A stretch of 64,000 nt of DNA, from NCBI RefSeq assembly GCF_021730445.1, contig NZ_JADNRM010000003.1:97967-161966 (forward strand). The letters are read 5' to 3'. Source of the DNA: Phocaeicola faecalis (GTDB lineage Bacteria > Bacteroidota > Bacteroidia > Bacteroidales > Bacteroidaceae). The translations under genes and the position numbers were made by a program. The notes beneath the pieces were generated by a model. The model was not told the DNA's origin. It did not search any database and saw nothing but the letters and a program-made list of their open reading frames with translations. Shown piece by piece: positions 15,731-25,445 of this stretch (position 1 is the first letter of the stretch; every line of letters begins with the position of its first letter).

Positions 15731-17074
15731 CTATTTACACATAGCGCAACCCTGGCACTTGTTCAGTTCGCCACGGAAGCGTTTTTCCACCAACAGGTGC
15801 AGGCGGTCTTTCAATGCCTCCAGACGGATGGTGTCAATCACTTCATTCACGAATGCAAACATCAACAACAGCCGGGCCTCATGAAGACTGATACCGCGCT
15901 GCTGCATATAGAATAATGCATTTTCATCCAACTGTCCTACAGTGGCTCCATGTGAACATTTCACATCATCTGCATAAATCTCCAGTTGAGGCTGAGTGTA
16001 CATGTGTGCATCACGCGTAGCGCAAAGATTGCGGTTGGTCTGTTGGGAATTGGTATGTTGTGCTCCCGGACGTACCAATACCTTTCCTGCAAAAGCACCG
16101 ACTGCCTGGTCATCCAATACATATTTAAACAGTTCGTTGCTGGTGCAGTCACTCACTTTATGGTCAATAAAAGTATGGTTATCCACCTGTTCGTTCTTAT
16201 CAGCAATGGCCATGCCGCAAAGATTGATTTCGGCCCCCCGGCCCGACAATGTCACTTCCGTTGTATTGCGGGTAGTACCGTTGTGCAAAGTCATGCCGTT
16301 CAGTAAGACATTACTGTTGGCTTCCTGATTCACATAAAGGTTACTGAAACGCACACTGCTGGTATGGGTTTCTTCAAGTTCGTATAAATCGAAGACCGCA
16401 TTCTCGCCGATATGAGCTTCAATCACCTGCGTAGAAAGGAAGTTCACATTATCCATTGCATGGTCGCAGACAAGCAGGCGGGCTTGTGCCCCATCTTCCA
16501 GCACAATCAGAATACGGCGGTTCACCATAAAATTGACATCTGCACGAAGAATATTCACCAACTGAATCGGCTTGTCTATGACTACTCCCTTGGGAACATA
16601 CAACATAAAACCATCCTGCGCAAAGGTTGTATTAAAGGCAGTAATACCGTCCTTGGCTGTATCGGCCAGTTTACCATAATACTTCTTTACCAACTCAGGA
16701 TGTTGTTCGGACAATTCTTTCAGGCTACCCAACAGTACGCCTTCCGGCAATTGTGATTTGGTCAATGATTTATTATAGAAAGCATCATTCACTACAAAGT
16801 AAAGAGAAGTGCTCATATTAGGCACATCACACTTAAACACTTCGTATGGATTCACCGGTATATCAAGTCGGTTCAGGTTCAAGCCATAATCAGGCTCAAA
16901 CAACTTACTTGCATCGATGTATTTATACTTCTCCTGCTTGCGAGTAGGGAATCCCAATCGTTCAAAATCAGCAAATGCCTGTGCACGGGGAGCATTCAAC
17001 ACCTCGGCACTATGCTTGCATATCATTGCTTCGCATTGGGAAAAGAGGTCAATATATTGTTGTTCTGCTCTCAT
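15731..17074 (-). CDS. sufD: Fe-S assembly scaffold subunit SufD
   Basis: A 447-residue protein with the beta-helix SufB/SufD fold. The C-terminal GAQHTNSQQTNRNLCATRDAHMYTQPQLEIYADDVKCSHGATVG region holds the conserved His/Cys positions used in the SufBC2D scaffold. The last residues, KCQGCAMCK, add a CxxC-like tail. It lies 2 bp after sufC. It partners SufB and SufC, with SufD thought to aid iron entry. Confidence 0.95.
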   Translation of the reverse strand: MRAEQQYIDLFSQCEAMICKHSAEVLNAPRAQAFADFERLGFPTRKQEKYKYIDASKLFEPDYGLNLNRLDIPVNPYEVFKCDVPNMSTSLYFVVNDAFYNKSLTKSQLPEGVLLGSLKELSEQHPELVKKYYGKLADTAKDGITAFNTTFAQDGFMLYVPKGVVIDKPIQLVNILRADVNFMVNRRILIVLEDGAQARLLVCDHAMDNVNFLSTQVIEAHIGENAVFDLYELEETHTSSVRFSNLYVNQEANSNVLLNGMTLHNGTTRNTTEVTLSGRGAEINLCGMAIADKNEQVDNHTFIDHKVSDCTSNELFKYVLDDQAVGAFAGKVLVRPGAQHTNSQQTNRNLCATRDAHMYTQPQLEIYADDVKCSHGATVGQLDENALFYMQQRGISLHEARLLLMFAFVNEVIDTIRLEALKDRLHLLVEKRFRGELNKCQGCAMCK

Positions 17075-17076
17075 AA

Positions 17077-17829
17077 TTATTCTCCTAATTCAGCTTTAAT
17101 CCAATCGTAACCACGCTTTTCCAATTCCAATGCCAGTTCCGGACCGGCAGTTTTCACAATACGGCCTTTATAAAGCACATGAACGATATCCGGTTTGATA
17201 TAGTCCAGCAGACGTTGGTAATGAGTAATCACGATACAACTGGTTTCGGGAGTTTTCAACTTGTTCACACCTTCCGCTACGATACGCAAAGCATCAATAT
17301 CCAGACCTGAATCTGTCTCGTCCAAAATACTTAACTTCGGTTCAAGCATTGCCATCTGGAATATCTCGTTACGCTTTTTCTCTCCACCCGAGAAGCCCTC
17401 ATTCACCGAGCGATTGGCCAGCTTATTATCCAACTCGACAACTGCACGCTTCTCGCGCATCAACTTTAAGAACTCGCTGGCAGTCAAAGGCGTCAAACCT
17501 TCATACTTCCGTTTTTCGTTCACCGCAGCACGCATGAAGTTCACCATGCTCACACCGGGGATTTCTACCGGATATTGGAACGAAAGGAACAAACCTTCAT
17601 GGCTACGGTCTTCAGGACTCAACGCCAACAAGTCTTTTCCTTCAAATGTAACCGAACCTTTCGTCACCTCGAAAGCCGGATTACCTACCAATACAGACGA
17701 AAGGGTACTCTTGCCGGAACCATTCGGCCCCATGATAGCATGAACCTCACCCTTCTTTATATTCAAATCAATACCTTTCAATATCTCTTTGCCATTGACA
17801 CTGGCATGCAAATCTTTTATCTCTAACAT
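17077..17829 (-). CDS. sufC: Fe-S assembly ATPase SufC
   Basis: A 250-residue ABC-type ATPase. Walker A is GPNGSGKST (about 35-43), the signature is FSGGEKKRNEI and Walker B is LSILDETDSGLD, the form peculiar to SufC. It drives the conformational cycle of the SufB-SufD scaffold in the cytoplasm. It lies 18 bp after sufB and 2 bp before sufD, in one operon. Confidence 0.97.
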   Translation of the reverse strand: MLEIKDLHASVNGKEILKGIDLNIKKGEVHAIMGPNGSGKSTLSSVLVGNPAFEVTKGSVTFEGKDLLALSPEDRSHEGLFLSFQYPVEIPGVSMVNFMRAAVNEKRKYEGLTPLTASEFLKLMREKRAVVELDNKLANRSVNEGFSGGEKKRNEIFQMAMLEPKLSILDETDSGLDIDALRIVAEGVNKLKTPETSCIVITHYQRLLDYIKPDIVHVLYKGRIVKTAGPELALELEKRGYDWIKAELGE

Positions 17830-17847
17830 AATCCTTTATCTTTTTAT

Positions 17848-19299
17848 TTATCCTACGCTTCCTTCCAATGAAATAGCCAACAGCTTTTGAGCCTCCACAG
17901 CAAACTCCATCGGAAGTTTATTGATAACTTCTTTAGCATAACCGTTCACAATCAGCCCGATGGCATCTTCTGTCGGAATGCCGCGCTGATTACAATAGAA
18001 CAACTGGTCTTCACTGATTTTGCTGGTCGTTGCTTCGTGCTCCACCACAGCCGTTTCATTGTGAATATCCATGTAAGGGAAAGTATGTGCACCGCAATGG
18101 CTGCCCAGCAGCAGAGAGTCGCACTGACTGTAATTACGTGCATTCTCGGCTTTCTCGGCCACACGCACCAATCCACGATACGAATTCTGGCTTTTGCCTG
18201 CACTGATGCCTTTACTCACAATCGTAGAACGTGTATTTTTACCCAGATGAATCATCTTGGTACCGGTATCGGCCTGCTGGTAGTTATTGGTGACAGCAAC
18301 AGAATAGAATTCCGCCGTAGAATTATCTCCACTCAGGATACAACTCGGATACTTCCACGTAATGGCCGAACCCGTTTCCACCTGTGTCCAACTCAATTTG
18401 CTGTCCACCCCTTTACAATGTCCGCGCTTAGTCACGAAGTTATAAATACCTCCTTTACCTTCGGCATCCCCCGGATACCAGTTTTGGACAGTAGAATATT
18501 TCACTTCGGCACGATCGTGCACCACAATCTCCACAATAGCGGCATGCAACTGGTTTTCATCACGCTGAGGAGCCGTACATCCTTCCAGATATGACACATA
18601 ACTATCATCATCCGCCACAATCAATGTACGTTCAAACTGTCCGGTATTTGCCGCATTGATACGGAAATAAGTAGAAAGCTCCATAGGGCAGCGCACTCCT
18701 TTCGGAATATACACAAAAGAGCCATCGCTAAATACAGCCGAATTTAGTGCGGCAAAGAAGTTATCACGATAGCCCACCACCGAGCCCATATATTTCTGTA
18801 CCAAATCAGGATGTTCCTTCACTGCCTCACTGAATGAGCAGAAAATAATGCCTTTCTCCAACAACGTTTCGCGAAAAGTAGTCTTTACCGATACAGAGTC
18901 CATGACCGCATCTACCGCCATACCACTCAGTTGACGCTGTTCGTGCAGAGGAATACCTAATTTATTAAAGGTCTTAATCAGTTCCGGGTCTACTTCATCC
19001 AAGCTCTTGGGACCTTCCTTCTTCTTGGTCGGGTCGGCATAATAAGAAATAGCCTGATAATCTATTTCGGGAATCATGAGGTGCGCCCATGTAGGCATCT
19101 CCATTGTAAGCCAATGGCGGTATGCTTTCAATCGGAATTCCAACAGCCATTCCGGTTCCTCTTTCTTGGCAGAAATCAACCGAATGACATCCTCATTCAA
19201 CCCCTTCTCTATAATGTCTGTGTGAACATCCGTAGTGAAGCCATATTTATACTTCTCCTGCGTCAGCTCTTTCACATATTTATTGGGTTCTTCTTGCAT
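17848..19299 (-). CDS. sufB: Fe-S assembly scaffold subunit SufB
   Basis: A 483-residue core scaffold protein on which [4Fe-4S] clusters are built. Recognisable blocks are the N-terminal [55 protein letters not shown] and the C-terminal [19 protein letters not shown]. It is the first suf gene, starting 3 bp after cvpA, so transcription probably comes from cvpA or from the infB operon upstream. Confidence 0.97.
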   Translation of the reverse strand: MQEEPNKYVKELTQEKYKYGFTTDVHTDIIEKGLNEDVIRLISAKKEEPEWLLEFRLKAYRHWLTMEMPTWAHLMIPEIDYQAISYYADPTKKKEGPKSLDEVDPELIKTFNKLGIPLHEQRQLSGMAVDAVMDSVSVKTTFRETLLEKGIIFCSFSEAVKEHPDLVQKYMGSVVGYRDNFFAALNSAVFSDGSFVYIPKGVRCPMELSTYFRINAANTGQFERTLIVADDDSYVSYLEGCTAPQRDENQLHAAIVEIVVHDRAEVKYSTVQNWYPGDAEGKGGIYNFVTKRGHCKGVDSKLSWTQVETGSAITWKYPSCILSGDNSTAEFYSVAVTNNYQQADTGTKMIHLGKNTRSTIVSKGISAGKSQNSYRGLVRVAEKAENARNYSQCDSLLLGSHCGAHTFPYMDIHNETAVVEHEATTSKISEDQLFYCNQRGIPTEDAIGLIVNGYAKEVINKLPMEFAVEAQKLLAISLEGSVG

Positions 19300-19302
19300 A
19301 TC

Positions 19303-19806
19303 TTATATTTCTATTAATTGTTCTGTTACATTTTTGAATACCGGGAAAAAGATGCCGGACAAGTCTCTCATTGAATAATATAACACCGACTCCTGCTTCT
19401 TTGTTGCATCTATCATCTCATCTTTCGGGTCAATATATTCCAATACATGGATGGCTAACCCTATCAGTATCATATATTTCAAAGCCCCTAATCCACTTCC
19501 CAACCAACGATTCAACCATCCCAAACGGACAGCGTCCAAAGCCTTCGTCAGAAGAGAGGCAACCAATGCAAACCCCAACGGCACTGCCACCCAAATAAGA
19601 ACAAATGCCAATATCTGGGCAATAGTAGTTGATGTTCCCAAGACAGGGGCAAGCTTTTCGGCAACGGTAGCAAATAGAGCCCGCGCCACCAGAAGCCCTG
19701 CTATCAACCCGACAATAGAGGCCAGCTGCTTCACAAACCCTTTCATCAGGCCCTGTAGCACTCCGACACCTATCACCACCAATATAATAATATCTATTGT
19801 CGTCAT
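19303..19806 (-). CDS. cvpA: CvpA-family inner-membrane protein
   Basis: A 167-residue protein with four hydrophobic helices and the CvpA pattern of GxxQGLMKGFVKQLASIVGLI early and WLNRWLGSGLGALKYMILIG in the middle. CvpA proteins are linked to colicin V production and bile or envelope stress tolerance; the exact action is unknown. It lies between infB and sufB, 3 bp from sufB, and its start codon is 17 bp from a palindromic repeat that replaces any normal promoter region. Confidence 0.85.
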   Translation of the reverse strand: MTTIDIIILVVIGVGVLQGLMKGFVKQLASIVGLIAGLLVARALFATVAEKLAPVLGTSTTIAQILAFVLIWVAVPLGFALVASLLTKALDAVRLGWLNRWLGSGLGALKYMILIGLAIHVLEYIDPKDEMIDATKKQESVLYYSMRDLSGIFFPVFKNVTEQLIEI

Positions 19807-19823
19807 CTTTATGATATAAAAAA

Positions 19824-19889
19824 GGCACGGATTACACGGAGATACACGGTTTTATAAATACCATCCGTGAAATCCGTGTAATCCGTGCC
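19824..19889. repeat. Palindromic CACGGATTACACGG repeat, copy 2
   Basis: A perfect 17-bp inverted repeat GGCACGGATTACACGGA (19824-19840) with its complement at 19873-19889. It fills most of the 94-bp gap between infB and cvpA. The arms share 16 bases with copy 1 at 14407-14489. As RNA it would form a stable hairpin ahead of the cvpA-suf genes. Confidence 0.85.
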
Positions 19890-19900
19890 TGATAAAACTA

Positions 19901-22900
19901 TTATAGAGTCTGTTTAACTTCTACTTCTTCGTAAGTTTCAATGATATCTTCAACCTTAATATCATTGCAGTTTGTCAAACTGATACCACACTCAAAGTTA
20001 GTACCGACTTCCTTCACATCATCCTTGAAACGCTTCAGTGCGTTGATAGTACCTGTAAATACCACAATACCATCACGAATCAAACGAGCCTTATCCGAAC
20101 GTTTCACTTTACCGGTCTTCACCATCGCACCGGCAACAATACCGACCTTGCTGATGTTGAACACTTCACGCACTTCGATAGTAGCAGTTACCTGTTCCTT
20201 CAATGTAGGAGCCAACATACCTTCCATCGCAGCCTTCACTTCCTCGATAGCGTCATAGATAACAGAATATTTACGGATATCGACGCCATCCTGTTCTGCC
20301 ATCTTAGCGGCAGCACTTGAAGGACGCACCTGGAAGCCAACAATAATTGCATTCGAAGCAGCAGCCAAAGTAACATCAGACTCAGAAATCTGACCCACAC
20401 CTTTGTGGATTACGTTAACCTGCACCTGCTCGGTAGACAATTTAATCAAGGAGTCGCTCAATGCTTCCACAGAACCGTCCACGTCACCCTTAACGATGAT
20501 GTTCAATTCATGGAAATCACCCAACGCCAGACGGCGTCCGACTTCATCCAGTGTCAACATCTTCTGAGTACGCAAGCCCTGTTCACGTTGCAACTGCTCA
20601 CGCTTATTGGCTATTTCACGAGCTTCCTGTTCGGTATCAATCACATGGAAAGTATCACCGGCAGCAGGAGCACCATTCAGACCCAGAATCAACACCGGTT
20701 CAGAAGGACCTGCCTCCTTGATACGCTGGTTGCGTTCGTTGAACATTGCTTTCACCTTACCGTATGAAGTACCTGCCAACACGATATCTCCCATACGGAG
20801 TGTACCGTTCGACACAAGGATGGTAGCTACATAACCACGCCCCTTATCCAATGTTGACTCAATAATAGAACCGGTAGCCTTACGGTCGGGGTTAGCCTTC
20901 AAGTCAAGCATTTCGGCTTCCAACAATACCTTTTCCAGCAACTCGTGTACACCTGTACCTTTCTTTGCCGAGATATCTTGTGACTGATATTTACCTCCCC
21001 ATTCTTCTACAAGAAAGTTCATAGCAGCCAATTCTTCCTTAATCTTATCAGGGTTGGCATGCGGCTTATCTACCTTATTAATAGCAAACACGATAGGTAC
21101 ACCGGCAGCCATAGCATGATTAATCGCTTCTTTGGTTTGTGGCATCACATTATCATCAGCAGCTACAATAATAATAGCGATATCCGTTACTTTCGCACCA
21201 CGGGCACGCATCGCAGTAAATGCTTCATGACCCGGCGTATCAAGAAAAGTGATACGGCGTCCGTCTTCCAACTTCACATTGTACGCACCGATATGCTGGG
21301 TAATACCACCCGCTTCACCTGCAATTACATTTGCCTTACGAACATAGTCCAGCAATGAAGTCTTACCATGGTCTACGTGACCCATCACAGTAACAATCGG
21401 AGCGCGCGGTTGCAAATCTTCTTCTGCATCTTCCTCTTCGGTAATGGCCTGTGCCACTTCTGCACTGACATATTCAGTTTTATATCCAAACTCTTCAGCA
21501 ACAAGATTAATCGTTTCAGCATCCAAACGCTGATTGATGGAAACCATAATACCGATGCTCATACAAGTAGCGATAACCTTAGTGACAGGAACATCCATCA
21601 TACTTGCCAGTTCGTTGGCTGTAACAAACTCGGTAATCTTCAATACCTTGCTTTCTTCCTGTTCCATTTCTTCCAGTTCCAACTGGCGGTTCATCACGTT
21701 TTCACGTTTCTCCTTACGATACTTAGAGGCCTTGCTCTTCGTCTTGTTAGTCAGGCGAGCCAAAGTTTCTTTTACCTGCTTAGCTACATCCTCATCGCTG
21801 ACTTCCGTTTTGACAACCGGCTTCTTAAAGCGGTCTTTATTAAATTTTCCGCCTCCACTCTGGTTATTGTTCGGTCTGTTATTTCCACCACCTTTACCGG
21901 AATTGTTATTATCCCTGCGCTGATTATTATTACTATTATTGTTATTCGTACCACCGGCAGCATTAATATCTACCCGTTCTTTGTTAATACGATTACGTTT
22001 CTTCTTCTTGCCATCATCGGTTGCACTTCCTGCTCCCGGTTTAGCAATTTTATCGTCACTCTTTCTTATCTCCTTGATAATAGCATCTTTCATCTGCTTA
22101 CGCTGTTCCTGACGCTGTTTATCCTTCTCTTCTCTCTCTTTCCGCCTTTCCTCTTTCGATTTCTTCTTCGGACGAGTAGACTGGTTCAATGCATCCAGGT
22201 CAATCTGACCTACTACATTAATCTTTGATTTAAATTCAGTAGGACGAATTTTAAATACATCGTCTTCTTCTTTTTCCTGAACGGGTGCTGCGGGTGCTTC
22301 TTTTTCCATTTCTATCACCTGGGGTTTCTTCTGTTCTTCCGCTTTTTGTTGAACTTCGGGTTCTTTCTTTTCTTCTTGTTGGACAGGGGCAGGCTTCGGT
22401 TGCGGAGCAGGCTCTTGTATCTTCTCTTCTACCACTACCGGTTCTTGAGGAGCTTCAACTTTCTGTTCTTCAACCTTCACAGGCTCTTCCTTCTTGGGTG
22501 CCGGCTGCTCAGTCTTCACAGAGACCGGTTGTTCGGCTGCCTTAGGAGCAGGGCGTTTGTTCAAGCTGTCCAAATCTATTTTGCCCACTTGCTTGAATTT
22601 TGGGCGTACATCTTCAGGGATAACAGTTTTCACGACTTCCTCTTTTTTAGGTTTTTCAAAACCGTCAATAGAGATTGAAGCCTTGTTACGATCCTTATTC
22701 TGTCTTTCCTGAATAAATTTCTCAGACTCTATTTTCAAATTCTTATCTGTGCTGAACTCTTTCACAAGTACAGCATATTGTTCTTCGGTAATTTTCGCAT
22801 TAGGGCTGGCCTCAATGGTGTAGCCCTTCTTTTGCAAGAATTCAACTACCGTCGTTATTCCTACATTTAAATCTCTTGTTACTTTGTTCAGTCTAATCGT

Positions 22901-22903
22901 CAT
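19901..22903 (-). CDS. infB: Translation initiation factor IF-2
   Basis: A 1000-residue GTPase that brings initiator tRNA to the ribosome. The first 55 residues form the IF2 N-terminal domain ([21 protein letters not shown]). A long Lys/Glu/Pro-rich linker follows, then an Asn/Gly-rich stretch (about 314-354), a second IF2-N domain (about 420-470), and the G domain with G1 GHVDHGKT (508-515), DTPGHEAF and NKVDKP. Domains II-IV make up the rest. It follows nusA by 40 bp. The linker composition is unusually Asn-rich. Confidence 0.98.
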   Translation of the reverse strand: MTIRLNKVTRDLNVGITTVVEFLQKKGYTIEASPNAKITEEQYAVLVKEFSTDKNLKIESEKFIQERQNKDRNKASISIDGFEKPKKEEVVKTVIPEDVRPKFKQVGKIDLDSLNKRPAPKAAEQPVSVKTEQPAPKKEEPVKVEEQKVEAPQEPVVVEEKIQEPAPQPKPAPVQQEEKKEPEVQQKAEEQKKPQVIEMEKEAPAAPVQEKEEDDVFKIRPTEFKSKINVVGQIDLDALNQSTRPKKKSKEERRKEREEKDKQRQEQRKQMKDAIIKEIRKSDDKIAKPGAGSATDDGKKKKRNRINKERVDINAAGGTNNNNSNNNQRRDNNNSGKGGGNNRPNNNQSGGGKFNKDRFKKPVVKTEVSDEDVAKQVKETLARLTNKTKSKASKYRKEKRENVMNRQLELEEMEQEESKVLKITEFVTANELASMMDVPVTKVIATCMSIGIMVSINQRLDAETINLVAEEFGYKTEYVSAEVAQAITEEEDAEEDLQPRAPIVTVMGHVDHGKTSLLDYVRKANVIAGEAGGITQHIGAYNVKLEDGRRITFLDTPGHEAFTAMRARGAKVTDIAIIIVAADDNVMPQTKEAINHAMAAGVPIVFAINKVDKPHANPDKIKEELAAMNFLVEEWGGKYQSQDISAKKGTGVHELLEKVLLEAEMLDLKANPDRKATGSIIESTLDKGRGYVATILVSNGTLRMGDIVLAGTSYGKVKAMFNERNQRIKEAGPSEPVLILGLNGAPAAGDTFHVIDTEQEAREIANKREQLQREQGLRTQKMLTLDEVGRRLALGDFHELNIIVKGDVDGSVEALSDSLIKLSTEQVQVNVIHKGVGQISESDVTLAAASNAIIVGFQVRPSSAAAKMAEQDGVDIRKYSVIYDAIEEVKAAMEGMLAPTLKEQVTATIEVREVFNISKVGIVAGAMVKTGKVKRSDKARLIRDGIVVFTGTINALKRFKDDVKEVGTNFECGISLTNCNDIKVEDIIETYEEVEVKQTL

Positions 22904-22943
22904 ACTCGTTTTTTAATTATTAACTACGAGCCGGTGCCGAAGA

Positions 22944-24200
22944 TTACTCTTCAAATTCAGCTCTTAAAATTCTCAACACGTCATCTACCGTGTCTTCTTC
23001 GAGGTCCGCTTTTTCAATCAACATTTCACGCGGGGCATTGATTACAGCTTTAGCCGTATCCAATCCGATACCTTTAATGGCATTGATAACCCATTCATCA
23101 ATTTCATCCTTGAACTCATCCAAGTAGATATCTTCGTCCATCGCGTTTTCATCCAGTTCGCGGTACACATCAATCGTATATTCGGTAAGCATACTGGCGA
23201 GCTTAATATTCATACCGCCCTTACCGATTGCCAAAGATACTTCTTCCGGTTTCAGATAGACTTCAGCTTTCTTGTCTTCTTCGTGCAACACGATTGAAGA
23301 AATTTTGGCCGGACTCAAGGCACGCTGAATGAACAACTGAATGTTAGAAGTATAGTTAATCACGTCAATGTTCTCGTTACGCAACTCGCGCACGATTCCA
23401 TGAATACGTGAACCCTTCACACCAACACAAGCACCTACCGGGTCAATACGGTCATCGTAAGACTCAACTGCAATTTTTGCACGTTCGCCCGGAATGCGCG
23501 CGATTTTCTTAATGGTAATCAATCCGTCATTAATTTCGGGGACTTCCATTTCGAACAGGCGCTGCAAGAACACAGGTGAGGTACGGCTCAGGATAATTTT
23601 CGGATTATTGTTTTTATTGTCCACACGAGCCACTACAGCGCGGGCTGTTTCGCCCTTACGGTAGAAATCGCTCGGGATTTGTTCAGTTTTGGGGAGTAAC
23701 AGCTCATTGCCTTCATCATCAAGCAACAAGATTTCTTTCTTCCAAATCTGATAAACTTCCGCACTGATTACAGTACCTACCCTATCAATATATTTGTTGT
23801 ATAAACTATCTTTTTCCAGTTCCAGAATCTTCGACGCCAATGTCTGACGCAGATTCAGGATGGCGCGTCGGCCAAACTTGGCAAAGATTACTTCATCAGT
23901 CACTTCCTCACCCACCTCATACGAAGCATCTATCTTCTGAGCTTCCGTCAGTGAGATTTGCATATTCGGATTAGTCAAGTCCTCATCTGCAACAACTTCA
24001 CGGTTACGCCATATTTCGAAATCGCCCTTATCCGGGTTCACGATAACGTCGTAATTTTCATCAGTGCCAAACATTTTCGCGATTACACTACGGAAAGACT
24101 CTTCGAGTACACTTACCATAGTTGTTCTATCAATATTCTTTAATTCCTTAAATTCCGAAAATGTATCAATCAAGCTGATTGTTTCTTCTTTTTTGGCCAT
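22944..24200 (-). CDS. nusA: Transcription termination/antitermination factor NusA
   Basis: A 418-residue protein with the NusA N-terminal domain (1-130), an S1 domain (about 135-200) and two KH domains (about 230-345) containing VGACVGVKGSRIHGIVREL and LAIGKGGMNIKLAS. The C-terminus ends in a helix-hairpin-helix-like acidic segment (NAIKGIGLDTAKAVINAP), shorter than the E. coli protein. It binds RNA polymerase and modulates pausing. It lies 2 bp after rimP. Confidence 0.97.
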   Translation of the reverse strand: MAKKEETISLIDTFSEFKELKNIDRTTMVSVLEESFRSVIAKMFGTDENYDVIVNPDKGDFEIWRNREVVADEDLTNPNMQISLTEAQKIDASYEVGEEVTDEVIFAKFGRRAILNLRQTLASKILELEKDSLYNKYIDRVGTVISAEVYQIWKKEILLLDDEGNELLLPKTEQIPSDFYRKGETARAVVARVDNKNNNPKIILSRTSPVFLQRLFEMEVPEINDGLITIKKIARIPGERAKIAVESYDDRIDPVGACVGVKGSRIHGIVRELRNENIDVINYTSNIQLFIQRALSPAKISSIVLHEEDKKAEVYLKPEEVSLAIGKGGMNIKLASMLTEYTIDVYRELDENAMDEDIYLDEFKDEIDEWVINAIKGIGLDTAKAVINAPREMLIEKADLEEDTVDDVLRILRAEFEE

Positions 24201-24202
24201 AA

Positions 24203-24670
24203 TTATTTAAAACTAATTAAGTATTTAGTGTATTTTATCTCATCATACGAAAAAGTAACATCTTCTTCCACCAGTTTGGGACGCTTTGCTCCTTCCGGTT
24301 TCACTTTTCTCTCAATAGTTACAGTAAAGTTATCTTCGTTAGCCTCCTTCAACACACCTTCCAGCTTCTTACCGGTCTTAGTCAGCACTTCAACGTCCTT
24401 ACCAATGTGTATCAGGTATTGTTGTAACACCTTAAAAGGTTGTCCGATACCAGCCGAGCCTACTTCCAACTCATAGTCTTCCTCCTCACGGTCTAGCTTA
24501 GACTCAATGTAGCGGCTGAGTTCCACACAATCGTCAATCCATACCCCTTCGGCATGGTCAATTTCTACTACAATTTTGTCATCCGGGTTCACTGTGACGT
24601 CTACTAAAAAGTAATCTTTACCTTCCAACCATTCGTCAACAATCCGGGTTACTACATTCTTATCTATCAT
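24203..24670 (-). CDS. rimP: Ribosome maturation factor RimP
   Basis: A 155-residue protein of the RimP family, needed for 30S subunit maturation. It shows the N-terminal alpha/beta domain (WIDDCVELSRYIESKLDREEEDYELEVGSAGIGQPF region) and the C-terminal SH3-like barrel. The usual SPG motif reads SAGIGQPF. It is the first gene of rimP-nusA-infB, with a good promoter at 24733-24763. Confidence 0.95.
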   Translation of the reverse strand: MIDKNVVTRIVDEWLEGKDYFLVDVTVNPDDKIVVEIDHAEGVWIDDCVELSRYIESKLDREEEDYELEVGSAGIGQPFKVLQQYLIHIGKDVEVLTKTGKKLEGVLKEANEDNFTVTIERKVKPEGAKRPKLVEEDVTFSYDEIKYTKYLISFK

Positions 24671-24732
24671 TTATTAGTTATTAAGAACAAAAAAAGGGCT
24701 TAATCAAGCCCCACCATTCATCCATTTCGCTG

Positions 24733-24763
24733 CAAAGATACAAATTATCTATCAGTGCCACAA
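24733..24763 (-). promoter_or_regulatory. Promoter of the rimP-nusA-infB operon
   Basis: On the minus strand TTTG with TTG at 24761-24763, 20 bp, then TATCTTTG (24733-24740). It is a close match to the Bacteroides consensus, 62 bp upstream of rimP and adjacent to the divergent -7 box at 24784. Confidence 0.75.
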
Positions 24764-24783
24764 AATATTCTATTAAAAAATTG

Positions 24784-24791
24784 TAGTTTTG
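24784..24791 (+). promoter_or_regulatory. -7 box for the membrane-anchored hypothetical gene
   Basis: TAGTTTTG, 17 bp before the ATG at 24809. It places the transcript start after an upstream in-frame ATG at 24755, ruling that start out. Confidence 0.5.
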
Positions 24792-24808
24792 CAGAAACTT
24801 ATAACACT

Positions 24809-25225
24809 ATGGGTAAAAACAGTTTAAATACCAACAAACAATTCATGATAGGCAATGGCATACTTGCCTTCGGAGTCTTGGCTGTAGTCATTATCTTCCT
24901 TTATATGTCTTTCCGTTTCAAGCGGGATGCAAATAAGGTCGTCACTTACGAAGGCGTGTACAACATCGAGGTAAGTAAAGACTTTGCCGGTGACAGCATC
25001 GCAATATATGTAAATGACAGCCTACTGATGGACCGCACCATGCCCGATGCCAGCCTAAAACTGGAAATCAATCGGTTTGCAGAAGGAAATGTCCTAATGG
25101 TGGTGGACAACAAAACGGATAAAACCACCCCTTTCAATCTTAATCCAAAGGGAAGCAAAGTGATTGTCAAAAAGGATGGAGACGTGATTTATATACTTGA
25201 AAAAGAAGCGGATACAGCCCAATAA
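24809..25225 (+). CDS. Membrane-anchored protein of unknown function
   Basis: A 138-residue protein. Residues about 12-35 (MIGNGILAFGVLAVVIIFLYMSF) form a single membrane helix. The remainder is a small beta-rich extracytoplasmic domain with alternating charged strands (YNIEVSKDFAGDSIAIYVN). I do not recognise the family. The longer frame from 24755 is rejected because the -7 box lies inside it. Divergent from rimP and transcribed alone; an inverted repeat follows. Confidence 0.7.
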   Translation: MGKNSLNTNKQFMIGNGILAFGVLAVVIIFLYMSFRFKRDANKVVTYEGVYNIEVSKDFAGDSIAIYVNDSLLMDRTMPDASLKLEINRFAEGNVLMVVDNKTDKTTPFNLNPKGSKVIVKKDGDVIYILEKEADTAQ

Positions 25226-25244
25226 AGAGCCGGAATGACAAAGA

Positions 25245-25297
25245 AGGAGATGTGTCAACAGTTATGTTTATGATTGGAACTTTGACACATCTCCTTC
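25245..25297. repeat. 53-bp perfect inverted repeat
   Basis: Fifteen-bp perfect arms AAGGAGATGTGTCAA (25245-25259) and TTGACACATCTCCTT (25283-25297) around a 23-nt loop. No T tract follows, so a terminator role is uncertain. The inner arm shares TGTGTCAA with the ends of the MITE elements at 8323 and 10182, preceded there by GGAG as here. Confidence 0.7.
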
Positions 25298-25445
25298 ATT
25301 ACTAATGATACTCTTCAAGGCTGCTATATTTACCCCTAACAAGAAAAGTACCTATTCGATTTCTTGATACAATGTACTTTTAACATTGAATAATCATTTA
25401 TTTATCAAATTTCTTTTCAGTACTTGTCTCTTCACTCTGTTTTTA

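Noticed and set aside
21368..22228. 286-codon plus-strand frame
   Set aside because: Antisense to infB low-complexity and G-domain coding sequence; no protein family features.
24755..24808. Upstream ATG for the 138-residue membrane protein
   Set aside because: The -7 box at 24784-24791 lies within this extension, so the transcript starts after it.
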